Assembly: GCA_959026535.1 (NCBI GenBank)
Contig: CAUFMB010000024.1
Span: forward strand, 1 to 30,676
Origin: an uncultured Collinsella sp.
Lineage (GTDB): Bacteria > Actinomycetota > Coriobacteriia > Coriobacteriales > Coriobacteriaceae
Length of the DNA stretch: 30,676 bases
Reading direction: 5' to 3'
Below are positions 7,361-16,851 of the stretch, piece by piece (the stretch's first letter is position 1; each line of letters opens with the position of its first letter). The notes under the pieces were generated by a model, which did no database searches, was not told the DNA's origin, and saw only the letters and a program-made list of their open reading frames with translations. The position numbers and the translations under genes were made by a program.

Positions 7361-7753
7361 CTATTGGGCAAGCTTGAGCTTACACCATGCGATTTCATTA
7401 TAGAGGTAGGCGCGGCGTGCATCATCCTCCGACAAATTACCCAGCTTCTCTTCAAAACCTTGAATATCAGCTTTAAGCTTGTCGGCATCGACGGTCGCCA
7501 AATCGCAAGCGCGCTCGGCGAGAACGGTCACGACATCGTCCGCAACCTGGGCATAGCCGCCGGCCACGGCAAACGTGTGGTCGACAGTGCCCATGGCCTT
7601 ATCGGAAACGCAAACGTAACCGCGGTCGATCGTGCAGATCTCGCTGGAGTGAGCAGGCAGGACGCCAAACTCGCCATCCGTGGACGGAATCGACACAAAC
7701 GCAGCGTCGCCCTCATAGGCGCAGCTCACGGGGCACACGATGCGGATACGCAT
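7361..7753 (-). CDS. atpC: F1F0 ATP synthase subunit epsilon
   Basis: This is the central-stalk epsilon subunit, which couples gamma rotation to the c-ring and can inhibit ATP hydrolysis. The 130 residues begin with the beta-sandwich domain: IPSTDGEFGVLPAHSS is the family hallmark, and FAVAGGYAQVADDVVTVLAE closes the sandwich. A C-terminal helical hairpin (about 88-130, DADKLKADIQGFEEKL onward) follows. It is the last gene of the atp operon, 3 bases after atpD, with a GGGGGAG upstream inside the atpD end, and it is followed by a strong terminator. Confidence 0.95.
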   Translation of the reverse strand: MRIRIVCPVSCAYEGDAAFVSIPSTDGEFGVLPAHSSEICTIDRGYVCVSDKAMGTVDHTFAVAGGYAQVADDVVTVLAERACDLATVDADKLKADIQGFEEKLGNLSEDDARRAYLYNEIAWCKLKLAQ

Positions 7754-7756
7754 AAC

Positions 7757-9210
<1,454 letters not shown>

Positions 9211-9211
<1 letters not shown>

Positions 9212-10119
9212 TACTGTTCCTCCAATGCTGAGGCTCCGCCGACGATCTCGTTAATCTCGGTCGTGATCGAAGCCTGGCGCACGCGACTATACGTGCGGGT
9301 AAGGGTCGAGATGATCGCGGTGGCGTTTTCCGTCGCGGAGTGCATGGCCTTGCGGCGTGCACCCTGCTCGGCAGCCGCCGAATCGATCAGGGCCTGGTAG
9401 ATGACCGTCAGGATATAAGACGGCACAAGCTTGCCGAGAACATGCTCGGGAGAGGGCACGAACTCGAACGTGGACGAGATGCGCTTAGGGGCGTCGGTCT
9501 CGTTCTTACGCGGACCGTGGGCCATAGCGATCATCTCGGGGTCGAGCGGCAACAGATGCTCGACGCGAAGCTCCTGATCCACGCGGTTCTTGGCGTGGTG
9601 GTAGACAAGCTCGACACGGTCAAGCTCACCGGCACGATACGCATCGCAGATATGAGAGGAGATCATGCGGGCCTGATTGAAATCGGGCTCAGAGGAGTTG
9701 CCCTCAAAGTGCATGACGACGTTTGCGCGGTCACGGAAATACGTGGCCGGTTTACGCCCGCACGCGATGATCTCGCACTCGATGCCGTCGTTCGCCCAAG
9801 AAGCGGCGAGCTTTTCGGCCGTGCGCTCCACCGTCGTATTGAAACCGCCGGCAAGGCCGCGGTCCGAGGCAATAACGACAATCAGGCCATGCTTGACGCT
9901 CTCATGCTTCTGCAGCATGGGATCGGTGCCCGAACAGGAGGCGTCGCCGGCGACCGTCAACATGACGTCGGTCAGCGCCTCCTTATAGGGCTCGGCCTGC
10001 TTGGAGCGATCGAGGGCACGACGGATCTTGGCCGTAGAGACCATCTCCATCGTGCGCGTGATCTGCTTGGTCGTGGTAACCGAGGAGATTCGCTTCTTAA
10101 TGTCGCGAAGGTTGGCCAT
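9211..10119 (-). CDS. atpG: F1F0 ATP synthase subunit gamma
   Basis: Gamma is the rotating central shaft of F1. The 302-residue product has the two conserved coiled-coil ends: the N-terminal RDIKKRISSVTTTKQITRTM and the C-terminal ARRKAMHSATENATAIIS with NEIVGGASAL. The central Rossmann-like domain contains VIASDRGLAGGFNTTV. It starts 5 bases after the atpA stop, with GAGGAGAA inside the atpA 3' end as ribosome binding site, and overlaps atpD by one base. Confidence 0.96.
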
Positions 10120-10124
10120 GGGGC

Positions 10125-11723
10125 TTAGTTCTCCTCTGATCCAGAAACATCCGAATGGTGCTTGGCCATAAACTGCTGCTTAAAGTCGCCGATGACGCGC
10201 AAGAGCTCAGCCTTGGTGTCATCATCGATCTTCTTGGCGCGAACCTTGTCGAGCAGCGAGCCAAAGCCATTGTCCATGTACTCGATGAGCTCGGCGCGGA
10301 AAGGCAGCACGTCGGCGATCTCCAGGTCATCCAGGAAGCCCTCGTTGCCAGCGAACAGCGTAACGATCTGCTCGCCAACCTCAAACGGCTTGTAACGCGG
10401 CTGCTTAAGGAGCTCAGTCATGCGAGCGCCGTGGGTAAGCTGCTTTTGCGTGGCCTCGTCGAGGTCAGAGCCGAACTGCGTGAAGCCGGCGAGCTCCTGG
10501 TACGAAGCGAGGTCCAGACGGAGGTTGCCGGCGACCTGCTTCATGGCCTTGGTCTGTGCGTCGCCACCGACGCGGGACACGGAAATGCCCACGTCGACTG
10601 CCGGGCGCTGGCCCTGGAAGAAGAGCTCGGACTGCAGGTAGATCTGACCATCGGTAATGGAAATGACGTTGGTCGGAATGTAGGCCGAGACGTCGCCGTC
10701 CTGGGTCTCGATGATCGGAAGAGCCGTCATGGAGCCATAACCGTTCTTCTTGGACATCTTGACTGCACGCTCGAGCAGACGAGAGTGCAGGTAGAAGATG
10801 TCGCCAGGATAGGCCTCGCGTCCGGGCGGACGATGCAGCGTCAGCGACATCTGACGGTAAGCCACAGCCTGCTTGGACAGGTCGTCGTAGATGACGAGCA
10901 CGTGGCCGCCGGGGTTGGTCTCGCTGGCGGGCTTGCCGTCCTCACCGTTGTACATGAAGAACTCGCCGATAGCGGCACCGGCCATAGGCGCGATGTACTG
11001 CATAGGGGCGGAATCGGCAGCGGTGGCCGAAACGATAATGGTGTAGTCGAGCGCACCGTGCTGAGCGAGGGTCTCGCGGATGTTGGCAACCGTGGAGGCC
11101 TTCTGGCCGATGGCGACATAGATGCAGACCATGCCCTTGCCGCGCTGGTTGAGGATAGCGTCGATGGCGATGGCGGTCTTACCGGTCTTACGGTCGCCGA
11201 TGATGAGCTCACGCTGACCGCGGCCAATAGGCACCATGGAGTCGATAGCGAGCAGACCGGTCTGAACCGGCTCACACACCGGGGTACGGTCGATGACGCC
11301 GGGGGCCTTGAACTCGATGGGGCGACGGTGCGTGGCGACGATGTCGCCCAGGCCGTCGATGGGCTGGCCGAGCGGATTGACGACGCGGCCGAGCATGGCA
11401 CGGCTCACGGGGATATCCATAATGCGGCCAGTGGTGCGGCACTCGTCACCTTCCTTGATGGAGTCGACGGCACCAAACAGAACGGCGCCGACCTCGTCAC
11501 GGTCAAGGTTCTGGGCAAGGCCGAAGACGGTCTCGCCGGTATCGGAGCTCTTGAACTCCAGAAGCTCGCCTGCCATGGCGCTCTTGAGGCCGGAGACGCG
11601 CGCGATGCCGTCGCCTACCTCGTCGACCGTTGAAACCTCATGCGTATCGACCGTCGCGGAGAGGCTCGTGAGCTGCTCCTGCAGTTTCTTGGCGATATCC
11701 TGGGCATTGAGGGTTTCGGACAT
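10125..11723 (-). CDS. atpA: F1F0 ATP synthase subunit alpha
   Basis: This is the non-catalytic nucleotide-binding F1 subunit, alternating with beta in the hexamer. The 532 residues include the P-loop GDRKTGKTAIAID, the arginine-finger region near VGISVSRVGGDAQTKAM, and PGREAYPGDIFYLHSRLLERA, all textbook alpha-subunit signatures. The last ~25 residues (after AELLRVIGDFKQQF) form a short polar tail ending in SGSEEN. The start ATG overlaps the atpH stop by one base. Confidence 0.97.
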   Translation of the reverse strand: MSETLNAQDIAKKLQEQLTSLSATVDTHEVSTVDEVGDGIARVSGLKSAMAGELLEFKSSDTGETVFGLAQNLDRDEVGAVLFGAVDSIKEGDECRTTGRIMDIPVSRAMLGRVVNPLGQPIDGLGDIVATHRRPIEFKAPGVIDRTPVCEPVQTGLLAIDSMVPIGRGQRELIIGDRKTGKTAIAIDAILNQRGKGMVCIYVAIGQKASTVANIRETLAQHGALDYTIIVSATAADSAPMQYIAPMAGAAIGEFFMYNGEDGKPASETNPGGHVLVIYDDLSKQAVAYRQMSLTLHRPPGREAYPGDIFYLHSRLLERAVKMSKKNGYGSMTALPIIETQDGDVSAYIPTNVISITDGQIYLQSELFFQGQRPAVDVGISVSRVGGDAQTKAMKQVAGNLRLDLASYQELAGFTQFGSDLDEATQKQLTHGARMTELLKQPRYKPFEVGEQIVTLFAGNEGFLDDLEIADVLPFRAELIEYMDNGFGSLLDKVRAKKIDDDTKAELLRVIGDFKQQFMAKHHSDVSGSEEN

Positions 11724-12199
11724 TAGGCTTCACCTCCGTACGAATTAGCAGAGTTTGCGAGGGTCTCCTGCGCGACGCGCAGCTGCGTCTTGACGGAAAT
11801 GTCACGACGCTCGCCGCGGGCCTCGAGCACCAGGCCGCCCACGATAGACGGATCGACCTGCTCGATAAGGAATACCTTGCGGCCGAAGTCCTGCTCGCAT
11901 TTCTTAGTGATGGTTTGACGCAGCTCGTCGTCGAGCGGGATCGCCGTGGTGACGGTCACGCCCACTACATCCTCGTCTTCCTCGGCAACATACTTAAAGG
12001 CAGCTGCCACCTTGGGAAGAAGGTCGAGCTGGTCGCGCTTGGACATGGTGTCGAGCACGGCGATGATCTCGGGGCTGGCAGAAGCCAGGCGCTCGATCAT
12101 CTCGAGGTCCTCGAACACATGGTTCTCGGCCTTAGCGGCTTCCAGAAGGGAGCGCGCGTAGGTCTCGAGCACCTTGTCCTGATAGCGGCTAGTCGGCAT
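11723..12199 (-). CDS. atpH: F1F0 ATP synthase subunit delta
   Basis: Delta links the peripheral stalk (subunit b) to the top of the alpha-beta hexamer. This copy has 158 residues, shorter than the usual ~175-180. The N-terminal helical domain is present (YARSLLEAAKAENHVFEDLE), as is the C-terminal signature VDPSIVGGLVLEARGERRDISVKTQL. The start overlaps the end of atpF by 11 bases and the stop overlaps atpA by one, typical of coupled translation in this operon. Confidence 0.94.
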   Translation of the reverse strand: MPTSRYQDKVLETYARSLLEAAKAENHVFEDLEMIERLASASPEIIAVLDTMSKRDQLDLLPKVAAAFKYVAEEDEDVVGVTVTTAIPLDDELRQTITKKCEQDFGRKVFLIEQVDPSIVGGLVLEARGERRDISVKTQLRVAQETLANSANSYGGEA

Positions 12200-12791
12200 T
12201 CAGGCTACCTGCTTCCTGGATGTAGCGCTCGATGAGCTTCTTCTGCTCGGCCTCGTCCTCGAGTGCCTCGCCCACGATCTTGGTGGCGACGGCAACGGAC
12301 AGGTCGGCGATGGAGCTCGCGGCACCGGCGTAAATGGACTTGCGCTCGTCCTCGACGGTCGTATGGGCCTTGGCGATGATCTCCTCGGCCTCCTTGTGAG
12401 CAGCCTCGATGATACGGGCGCGCTCGGACTCGGCGTCCTTACGGGCTTCGAGAACAATGTCGGCAGCCTGACGACGGGCGTCGGTGACAATCGAGTCGGA
12501 CTCAGCGCGCTTGGCGATAGCCTCCTGCTTGGTCTTCTCGGCCTCGTCGAGGCTCTCCTCGATCTTCTTGCCGCGCTCCTCCATGGTTTTCATGATGCCC
12601 GGCAGGGCGACCTTGGCCAGCACGATCCAGATAATCAGGAAGGCGATAAGCGCCGGGATGAACTCCGCCATCTTAGGGATGAGGATGTCCGCACCGGCAG
12701 CGCCGTCCTCAGCGAACGCGGAAACCGGCATGAGCAGCGCGGCCGCGGACGCGGAGAGTGCGATCGCGCTCTTCTGGGATGAAAGATTCAT
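12189..12791 (-). CDS. atpF: F1F0 ATP synthase subunit b, with signal-peptide-like N terminus
   Basis: Subunit b forms the peripheral stalk. The 200-residue protein has one membrane helix (about 41-59, EFIPALIAFLIIWIVLAKV), the conserved short loop ALPGIMKTMEER, and a long charged coiled coil to the C terminus that binds delta. Unusually, residues 1-27 look like a cleavable signal peptide: a polar start with Lys7, an Ala/Leu-rich core, and SAFA-ED as a possible cleavage site. A membrane-inserted b subunit does not need this, though it would give an N-out orientation. The ATG at 12791 follows the atpE stop by 15 bases. The next in-frame Met (residue 21) would remove the leader, but the positioning favours the long form. 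Confidence 0.95.
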   Translation of the reverse strand: MNLSSQKSAIALSASAAALLMPVSAFAEDGAAGADILIPKMAEFIPALIAFLIIWIVLAKVALPGIMKTMEERGKKIEESLDEAEKTKQEAIAKRAESDSIVTDARRQAADIVLEARKDAESERARIIEAAHKEAEEIIAKAHTTVEDERKSIYAGAASSIADLSVAVATKIVGEALEDEAEQKKLIERYIQEAGSLNAD

Positions 12792-12806
12792 ACTTGACGC
12801 TCCGTG

Positions 12807-13001
12807 CTATTTAACGATCAGCGCGACAACGAAGCCGATCAGAGCCAGAGCCTCGCCGAAGGCGGAGCCCATGATGAAGACGGTGAACACGCGGCCCTGG
12901 ACCTCAGGCTGACGGGCCATAGCACCCGTAGCACCCAGAGCAGACAGGCCGATAGCAAGACCAGCGCCGATAACACCGAGACCGTAACCGATAACTCCCA
13001 C
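12807..13001 (-). CDS. atpE: F1F0 ATP synthase subunit c (proteolipid)
   Basis: Subunit c makes the rotor ring that carries ions across the membrane. The 64-residue product consists of two membrane helices around the polar loop ARQPEVQGR. The ion-binding carboxylate is the Glu in the second helix (AFGEALALIGF). The neighbouring residues are Ala and Leu rather than the Ser/Thr-Tyr set of sodium-binding c subunits, so a proton-type ring is likely. It is shorter than most c subunits (70-90 residues). The start is GTG at 13001, preceded by an excellent AAAGGAGGA six to seven bases upstream. This strong site fits the need for many copies of c per complex. Confidence 0.95.
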   Translation of the reverse strand: MGVIGYGLGVIGAGLAIGLSALGATGAMARQPEVQGRVFTVFIMGSAFGEALALIGFVVALIVK

Positions 13002-13125
13002 GATTCCTCCTTTGTCGTGCGTGTCTTATTTCACGCAGGATAACCTTTTTATAACTGCCGGGCTCCATGGGTACGGGCACCGGCGGTTTAACGAATTACC
13101 TTACCTTTAAGGCGCGAACGGAAGA

Positions 13126-13929
13126 CTACTCCTCCTCCGCGACCTCCTCTGCCTCGGAGACATACACGGCGGTAAGGACCGTGAAGACGTAAGCCTGGAT
13201 GGCGCCGACCACAAGCTCGATCGCATAGATCAGGATGAGGATGGCAAGCCAGGCCAGCGAAGGCAGGGCGCCGACGGCGTGCGCCGCGGAAACCTGCTGA
13301 AGCAGCGGCTGCATGAACATGCTCGCCATGATGGCGAACGAGCCCATGACCACGTGTCCTGCGAACATGTTGCAGAACAGACGGACGGCGAGCGTGATGA
13401 GGCGCAGGAAGGTCGAGAAAAGCTCGACGACCCACACGAGCACGTTCATCGGGAAGCTCACGCCCTGCGGGGCGAGGCTCTTGATGTAGCCGATCACGCC
13501 GTGAGCCTTGCATCCGTAGTAGATGAAGTACACGAAGGCGAAGATGGCGAGCGCGGCGGTGGAGCCGATTGCGCCGGTGCCGGGCTTCATTCCCGGGATC
13601 AGGCCGATCATGTTGTTGATCAGAATGAACAGGAAAAGCGAGCACAGGAACGGGAAGTGCTTCTTCCAGTTCTCACCCACGACGCCCTTGCCGATATCGT
13701 TCTCGACGTACTCGATGATGTACTCGAAACCGTTGACGAAGAAGCCCTTGGGAACCAGGGTCTGCTTCTTCTTGAACACGGCCAGGACGATCAGGAGCAC
13801 GATCGTGGAGACGATCAGCCAAAACGAGTACTGCGTGATGCCGCAGCTCAGATCGCCCACGACAGGGGTGGAGCTGAACTCGCTGACCAGATGATTAATC
13901 TCATCAGGCAGCTTTTCAAAAATTTCCAC
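13126..13929 (-). CDS. atpB: F1F0 ATP synthase subunit a
   Basis: Subunit a forms the ion half-channels against the c-ring. The 267-residue membrane protein has about five or six hydrophobic segments and the family core LRLITLAVRLFCNMFAGHVV, with the essential Arg before LF; a Cys replaces the usual small residue after it. The C-terminal helix IELVVGAIQAYVFTVLTAVYV is also typical. The acidic tail SEAEEVAEEE is cytoplasmic. It starts 3 bases after atpI. A 124-base gap with no terminator separates it from atpE, the largest gap inside the operon. Confidence 0.96.
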   Translation of the reverse strand: MEIFEKLPDEINHLVSEFSSTPVVGDLSCGITQYSFWLIVSTIVLLIVLAVFKKKQTLVPKGFFVNGFEYIIEYVENDIGKGVVGENWKKHFPFLCSLFLFILINNMIGLIPGMKPGTGAIGSTAALAIFAFVYFIYYGCKAHGVIGYIKSLAPQGVSFPMNVLVWVVELFSTFLRLITLAVRLFCNMFAGHVVMGSFAIMASMFMQPLLQQVSAAHAVGALPSLAWLAILILIYAIELVVGAIQAYVFTVLTAVYVSEAEEVAEEE

Positions 13930-13932
13930 GAC

Positions 13933-14244
13933 TTACCTTTCGACCTCATGAGGATCTCGCAGCGCCTTGGCGACGCGAACCGTGCAGGCGGCCATAAAGG
14001 CCACGAAGCCGATCGCCTCGCCCAGGAGGAACATGCGAAATGCCTCTCCGAACAACACAAACACAACCAAGGTAAAGACGAGCAGGGCGATTGCCGAGAC
14101 CGCCAGACTCACCATACCCTTGAGCATGTCCGCATTCTGTTTATCGTCAAGAACCGGCTTGAGCGTAAAGACAAAGGGAAGGAAGGCAATTGCGCCCGCG
14201 ATGGCGCCTGCAACGATAGCGAGCAGATCGGCTATCTGAAACAC
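13933..14244 (-). CDS. atpI: Small membrane protein at the AtpI position of the atp operon
   Basis: This is the first gene of the ATP synthase cluster, where AtpI (an assembly factor helping c-ring formation) usually lies. Using GTG at 14244, preceded by GAGGAC six bases upstream, gives 103 residues with three or four hydrophobic segments (around 4-26, 40-65 and 70-92) and a basic end TVRVAKALRDPHEVER. A longer frame begins at 14319 but its extra residues are charged, non-hydrophobic and cross the likely 5' leader. I see no strong sequence hallmark of AtpI, so the name rests on size, membrane segments and position. Confidence 0.7.
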   Translation of the reverse strand: MFQIADLLAIVAGAIAGAIAFLPFVFTLKPVLDDKQNADMLKGMVSLAVSAIALLVFTLVVFVLFGEAFRMFLLGEAIGFVAFMAACTVRVAKALRDPHEVER

Positions 14245-14305
14245 TGGCGTCCTCACTTTCCTTTTTAACGCTTCACAGAACGGTTCCCGCCAAACATTGG
14301 TGACT

Positions 14306-14333
14306 ATTGTACGAGCCAATCGCTAAAGTACAA
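14306..14333 (-). promoter_or_regulatory. Candidate promoter of the atp operon
   Basis: On the minus strand a -10-like TACAAT (14311-14306) is preceded, after 16 bases, by TTGTAC (14333-14328). The -10 matches the consensus at five of six positions; the -35 matches only the first three. The predicted transcript would start near 14299, about 55 bases before the atpI start codon. The rest of the 281-base gap holds an inverted repeat ACGTTTT/AAAACGT around the palindrome CCCTGCAGGG (about 14406-14438), of unknown role. Confidence 0.5.
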
Positions 14334-14448
14334 CCGAAAAAGCATCGGTTAATACGCACCTGTTCGTTTTCTTAAGACCTTCTTTATGCCGCAGGTACGG
14401 TAATACGTTTTTCTCGAACCCTGCAGGGCAAAACGTCCGTTAACAGGA

Positions 14449-14483
14449 GTGCGCGCGGTCGCCTTTTGTTCGTCCGCGCGCAC
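14449..14483 (-). terminator. Hairpin after upp, possible terminator
   Basis: GTGCGCGCGG (14449-14458) pairs perfectly with CCGCGCGCAC (14474-14483) across a 15-base loop, about 40 bases past the upp stop codon. The T-run expected of an intrinsic terminator is missing on the minus strand, so termination would be weak or rho-assisted. Confidence 0.45.
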
Positions 14484-14525
14484 CGTTTCTTCGTATTTGC
14501 AGCCGCGGCCGTCTTAGCCCAGCGA

Positions 14526-15173
14526 CTAGAGCGTGCCGTAGATGCGGTCGCCGGCGTCGCCGAGGCCGGGAACGATGTAGGCGGCATCGTTGAGATGGTC
14601 GTCGATGGCGCAGGTATAGATATGCACATCAGGATCCTTCTCAGTCAGCGACTTGAGGCCCTCGGGGGCCGCGACGATGCACAGCATGCGGATGTCCTTG
14701 ACACCACGCTCGCACAGGTAGCTGATGGCCATCTCGGCCGAACCGCCCGTGGCAAGCATGGGGTCGACGACCAGGCAGATGCGCTGGTCGATATCCTTGG
14801 GCATCTTGCAGTAATACTCGTGCGGCTCGTGGGTGACCTCGTCGCGCTCCATGCCGATGTGGCCCACGCGAGCGGAGGGCACCAGGTCGAGGATGCCGTC
14901 GACCATGCCAAGGCCCGCACGCAGGATGGGCACGATGGCGAGTTTCTTGCCGGCAAGCTGTTTGAACGTGGCGGTAGTGATGGGGGTCTCGACCTCGACG
15001 TCTTCCATAGGCAGGTCGCGCATGGCCTCGTAGCCGTCAAAAAGCGCGAGTTCGCGCACGAGCTGACGGAACTGGTTGGTGCCGGTGTTTTTGTCGCGCA
15101 GGATCGACAGCTTGTGCTGGACGAGCGGGTGATCGACAAGCGTCACACGGGACGCATCGTAGGTGACGGTCAT
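14526..15173 (-). CDS. upp: Uracil phosphoribosyltransferase
   Basis: Upp converts uracil and PRPP to UMP in pyrimidine salvage. The protein from the ATG at 15173 is 215 residues, close to the family norm, and starts at the conserved HPLVQHKLSILRDKNT after a short MTVTYDASRV leader. The PRPP loop is VVDPMLATGGSA, the uracil-binding end has GLGDAGDRIYGT, and PILRAGLGMVDG is also typical. AGGGG lies about 11 bases before this ATG; the longer frame from 15233 is a Cys/Arg-rich leader with no family match. The 123-base gap before it contains two short hairpins (GGCGTGC/GCACGCC and GGCCG/CGGCC), which could be a regulated leader or chance. Confidence 0.95.
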   Translation of the reverse strand: MTVTYDASRVTLVDHPLVQHKLSILRDKNTGTNQFRQLVRELALFDGYEAMRDLPMEDVEVETPITTATFKQLAGKKLAIVPILRAGLGMVDGILDLVPSARVGHIGMERDEVTHEPHEYYCKMPKDIDQRICLVVDPMLATGGSAEMAISYLCERGVKDIRMLCIVAAPEGLKSLTEKDPDVHIYTCAIDDHLNDAAYIVPGLGDAGDRIYGTL

Positions 15174-15296
15174 GGATTGATTGCCCCTTTCGTTGCGGCC
15201 GCAAAACGGCCTTGCTGACAAGGCGTGCAGCAATGTTGCCGCCGCACGCCATGCATTAGTTTAGCGGTTTGTTGTATCGAGCAGCCCATCGCAGCC

Positions 15297-16838
15297 CTAC
15301 TGTGCGGTGCTGAGCGAGCGCCTGACTGCATCACGCCAGCCCGCAAGGTTTTGCTCGCGGCGCTCGGCGGACATGTGGGGAAGGAAGGTCCTAACGATCT
15401 GGGCATTTTGCTCCAGCTCTTCCAGGTCTTCCCAATAGCCGACGGCAAGACCCGCCAAGTACACGGCACCGATTGCCGTGGTCTCCACCGTCTCGCATTG
15501 CAGCACGGGGATATCCAGCAGGTCGGCCTGGAATTGCATGATGAACTCGTTGCGCGAGGCACCGCCATCGACAGACAGGCGCTCAATCGAAAGCCCCACG
15601 TCCTGCTCCATGGCGCGCAGCACGTCGTAGCTCTGATATGCCATGGATTCGCAGGCGGCACGTACGATGGTCGCACGGCTCGAGGCGCCGGTCAGACCGC
15701 ACACGATACCGCGAGCATGCGGGTCCCACCAGGGAGCACCCAAACCCGCAAAGGCGGGAACGAAGTAGCAGCCCTCGTTGTCGCTAATCGAAGCGGCGAG
15801 TTGTGCCGACTCGCTCACGCTCGAGATGATGCCCATGTTGTTGCGAAGCCAGTTCATCGTTGAGCCGGCGGCAAAAATAGAGCCCTCGAGCGCATAGCTG
15901 ACTTTGCCGTCCGCAGCGATACCGATGGTGGAGACCAGGCCATTCTTGGATTCGACGATCTCGTCGCCGGTGTTCATGAGCATAAAGCAACCCGTGCCAT
16001 AGGTGTTTTTGGTCTGGCCGGGACGGAAACAGCAGTGGCCGAACAGCGACGCCTGTTGGTCACCCGCCACGCCCATGATGGGCGGCATGTTGGTCATGAT
16101 GTCGCTCGCGACGCGGCCGTAGTCGCCCGAGCTCCAGCGAACCTCGGGCATCATGGAACGTGGAACGTCAAAGAGTGCCAGCAGGTCGTCGTCCCAATCG
16201 AGCGTATGGATATTAAAGAGTGCCGTGCGGCTGGCATTGGTGTAGTCGGTGGCAAAGACCTGGCCGCCGGTGAGGTTGTAGATGAGCCAGGTGTCGATGG
16301 TGCCAAACATGAGGTCGCCCGCCGCCGCGCTTTCGCGTGCGCCGTCGACGTTGTCGAGAATCCACTGCACCTTGGAGGCCGAGAAATACGGGTCGAGCGT
16401 GAGTCCCGTGCGGGAGCGCACCAGCCCTTCTGCGCCCCGCTCGACAAGCTCGTCGATCAGAGGTGCGGTACGGCGGCACTGCCATACGATGGCGTTATAG
16501 ATCGGCTGACCGCTCACACGGTCCCAGACCACCGTGGTCTCGCGCTGGTTGGAGATGCCGATGGCGGCAATGCGGTCGGAGTGGATACCGCTCTTAAACT
16601 GGACTTCCATCATGACCGCGATCTGGCTGGCAAGGACCGCCATGGGGTCTTGCTCTACCCAACCGGGACGCGGGAAGCTGGTTTTGACGCTGCGACGTGC
16701 CTGCGCGACGATGCAGCCGTACTCGTCGACGATGGTCGCAAGTACCGAGGTGGTGCCGCAGTCGAGCGCCATGATGTAGGAACCGCCAAAGTCAAACGAG
16801 GCATCATCCATGCCCAGGCTGCCCAGATTCAACGACAT
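15297..16838 (-). CDS. glpK: Glycerol kinase
   Basis: GlpK phosphorylates glycerol to glycerol 3-phosphate with ATP, feeding glycolysis and phospholipid synthesis. The 513 residues show the FGGY-kinase fold: the phosphate loop LDCGTTSVLATI, the substrate segment WVEQDP, ISNQRETTVVWD, AIVWQCRRT, GDQQASLFGH, the second phosphate loop NTYGTGCFMLMNTG, and the adenosine site DGGASRNEFIMQFQAD. The activation-loop segment TNASRTALFNIHTLDWD keeps the His that is phosphorylated by HPr in enterococcal GlpK, so PTS control is possible (inferred). The ATG at 16838 has AAAGG eight bases upstream; about 20 non-conserved residues precede the kinase core. It follows tsaC by 13 bases, and no glycerol facilitator gene is nearby. 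Confidence 0.95.
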   Translation of the reverse strand: MSLNLGSLGMDDASFDFGGSYIMALDCGTTSVLATIVDEYGCIVAQARRSVKTSFPRPGWVEQDPMAVLASQIAVMMEVQFKSGIHSDRIAAIGISNQRETTVVWDRVSGQPIYNAIVWQCRRTAPLIDELVERGAEGLVRSRTGLTLDPYFSASKVQWILDNVDGARESAAAGDLMFGTIDTWLIYNLTGGQVFATDYTNASRTALFNIHTLDWDDDLLALFDVPRSMMPEVRWSSGDYGRVASDIMTNMPPIMGVAGDQQASLFGHCCFRPGQTKNTYGTGCFMLMNTGDEIVESKNGLVSTIGIAADGKVSYALEGSIFAAGSTMNWLRNNMGIISSVSESAQLAASISDNEGCYFVPAFAGLGAPWWDPHARGIVCGLTGASSRATIVRAACESMAYQSYDVLRAMEQDVGLSIERLSVDGGASRNEFIMQFQADLLDIPVLQCETVETTAIGAVYLAGLAVGYWEDLEELEQNAQIVRTFLPHMSAERREQNLAGWRDAVRRSLSTAQ

Positions 16839-16851
16839 CGCTTAAACCTTT

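Noticed and set aside
6019..7377. 452-codon open frame on the plus strand
   Set aside because: It is antisense to murA, is His/Gly-rich, and has no family resemblance.
10155..11633. 492-codon open frame on the plus strand
   Set aside because: It is antisense to atpA with repetitive Val/Leu/Gly composition and no motif.
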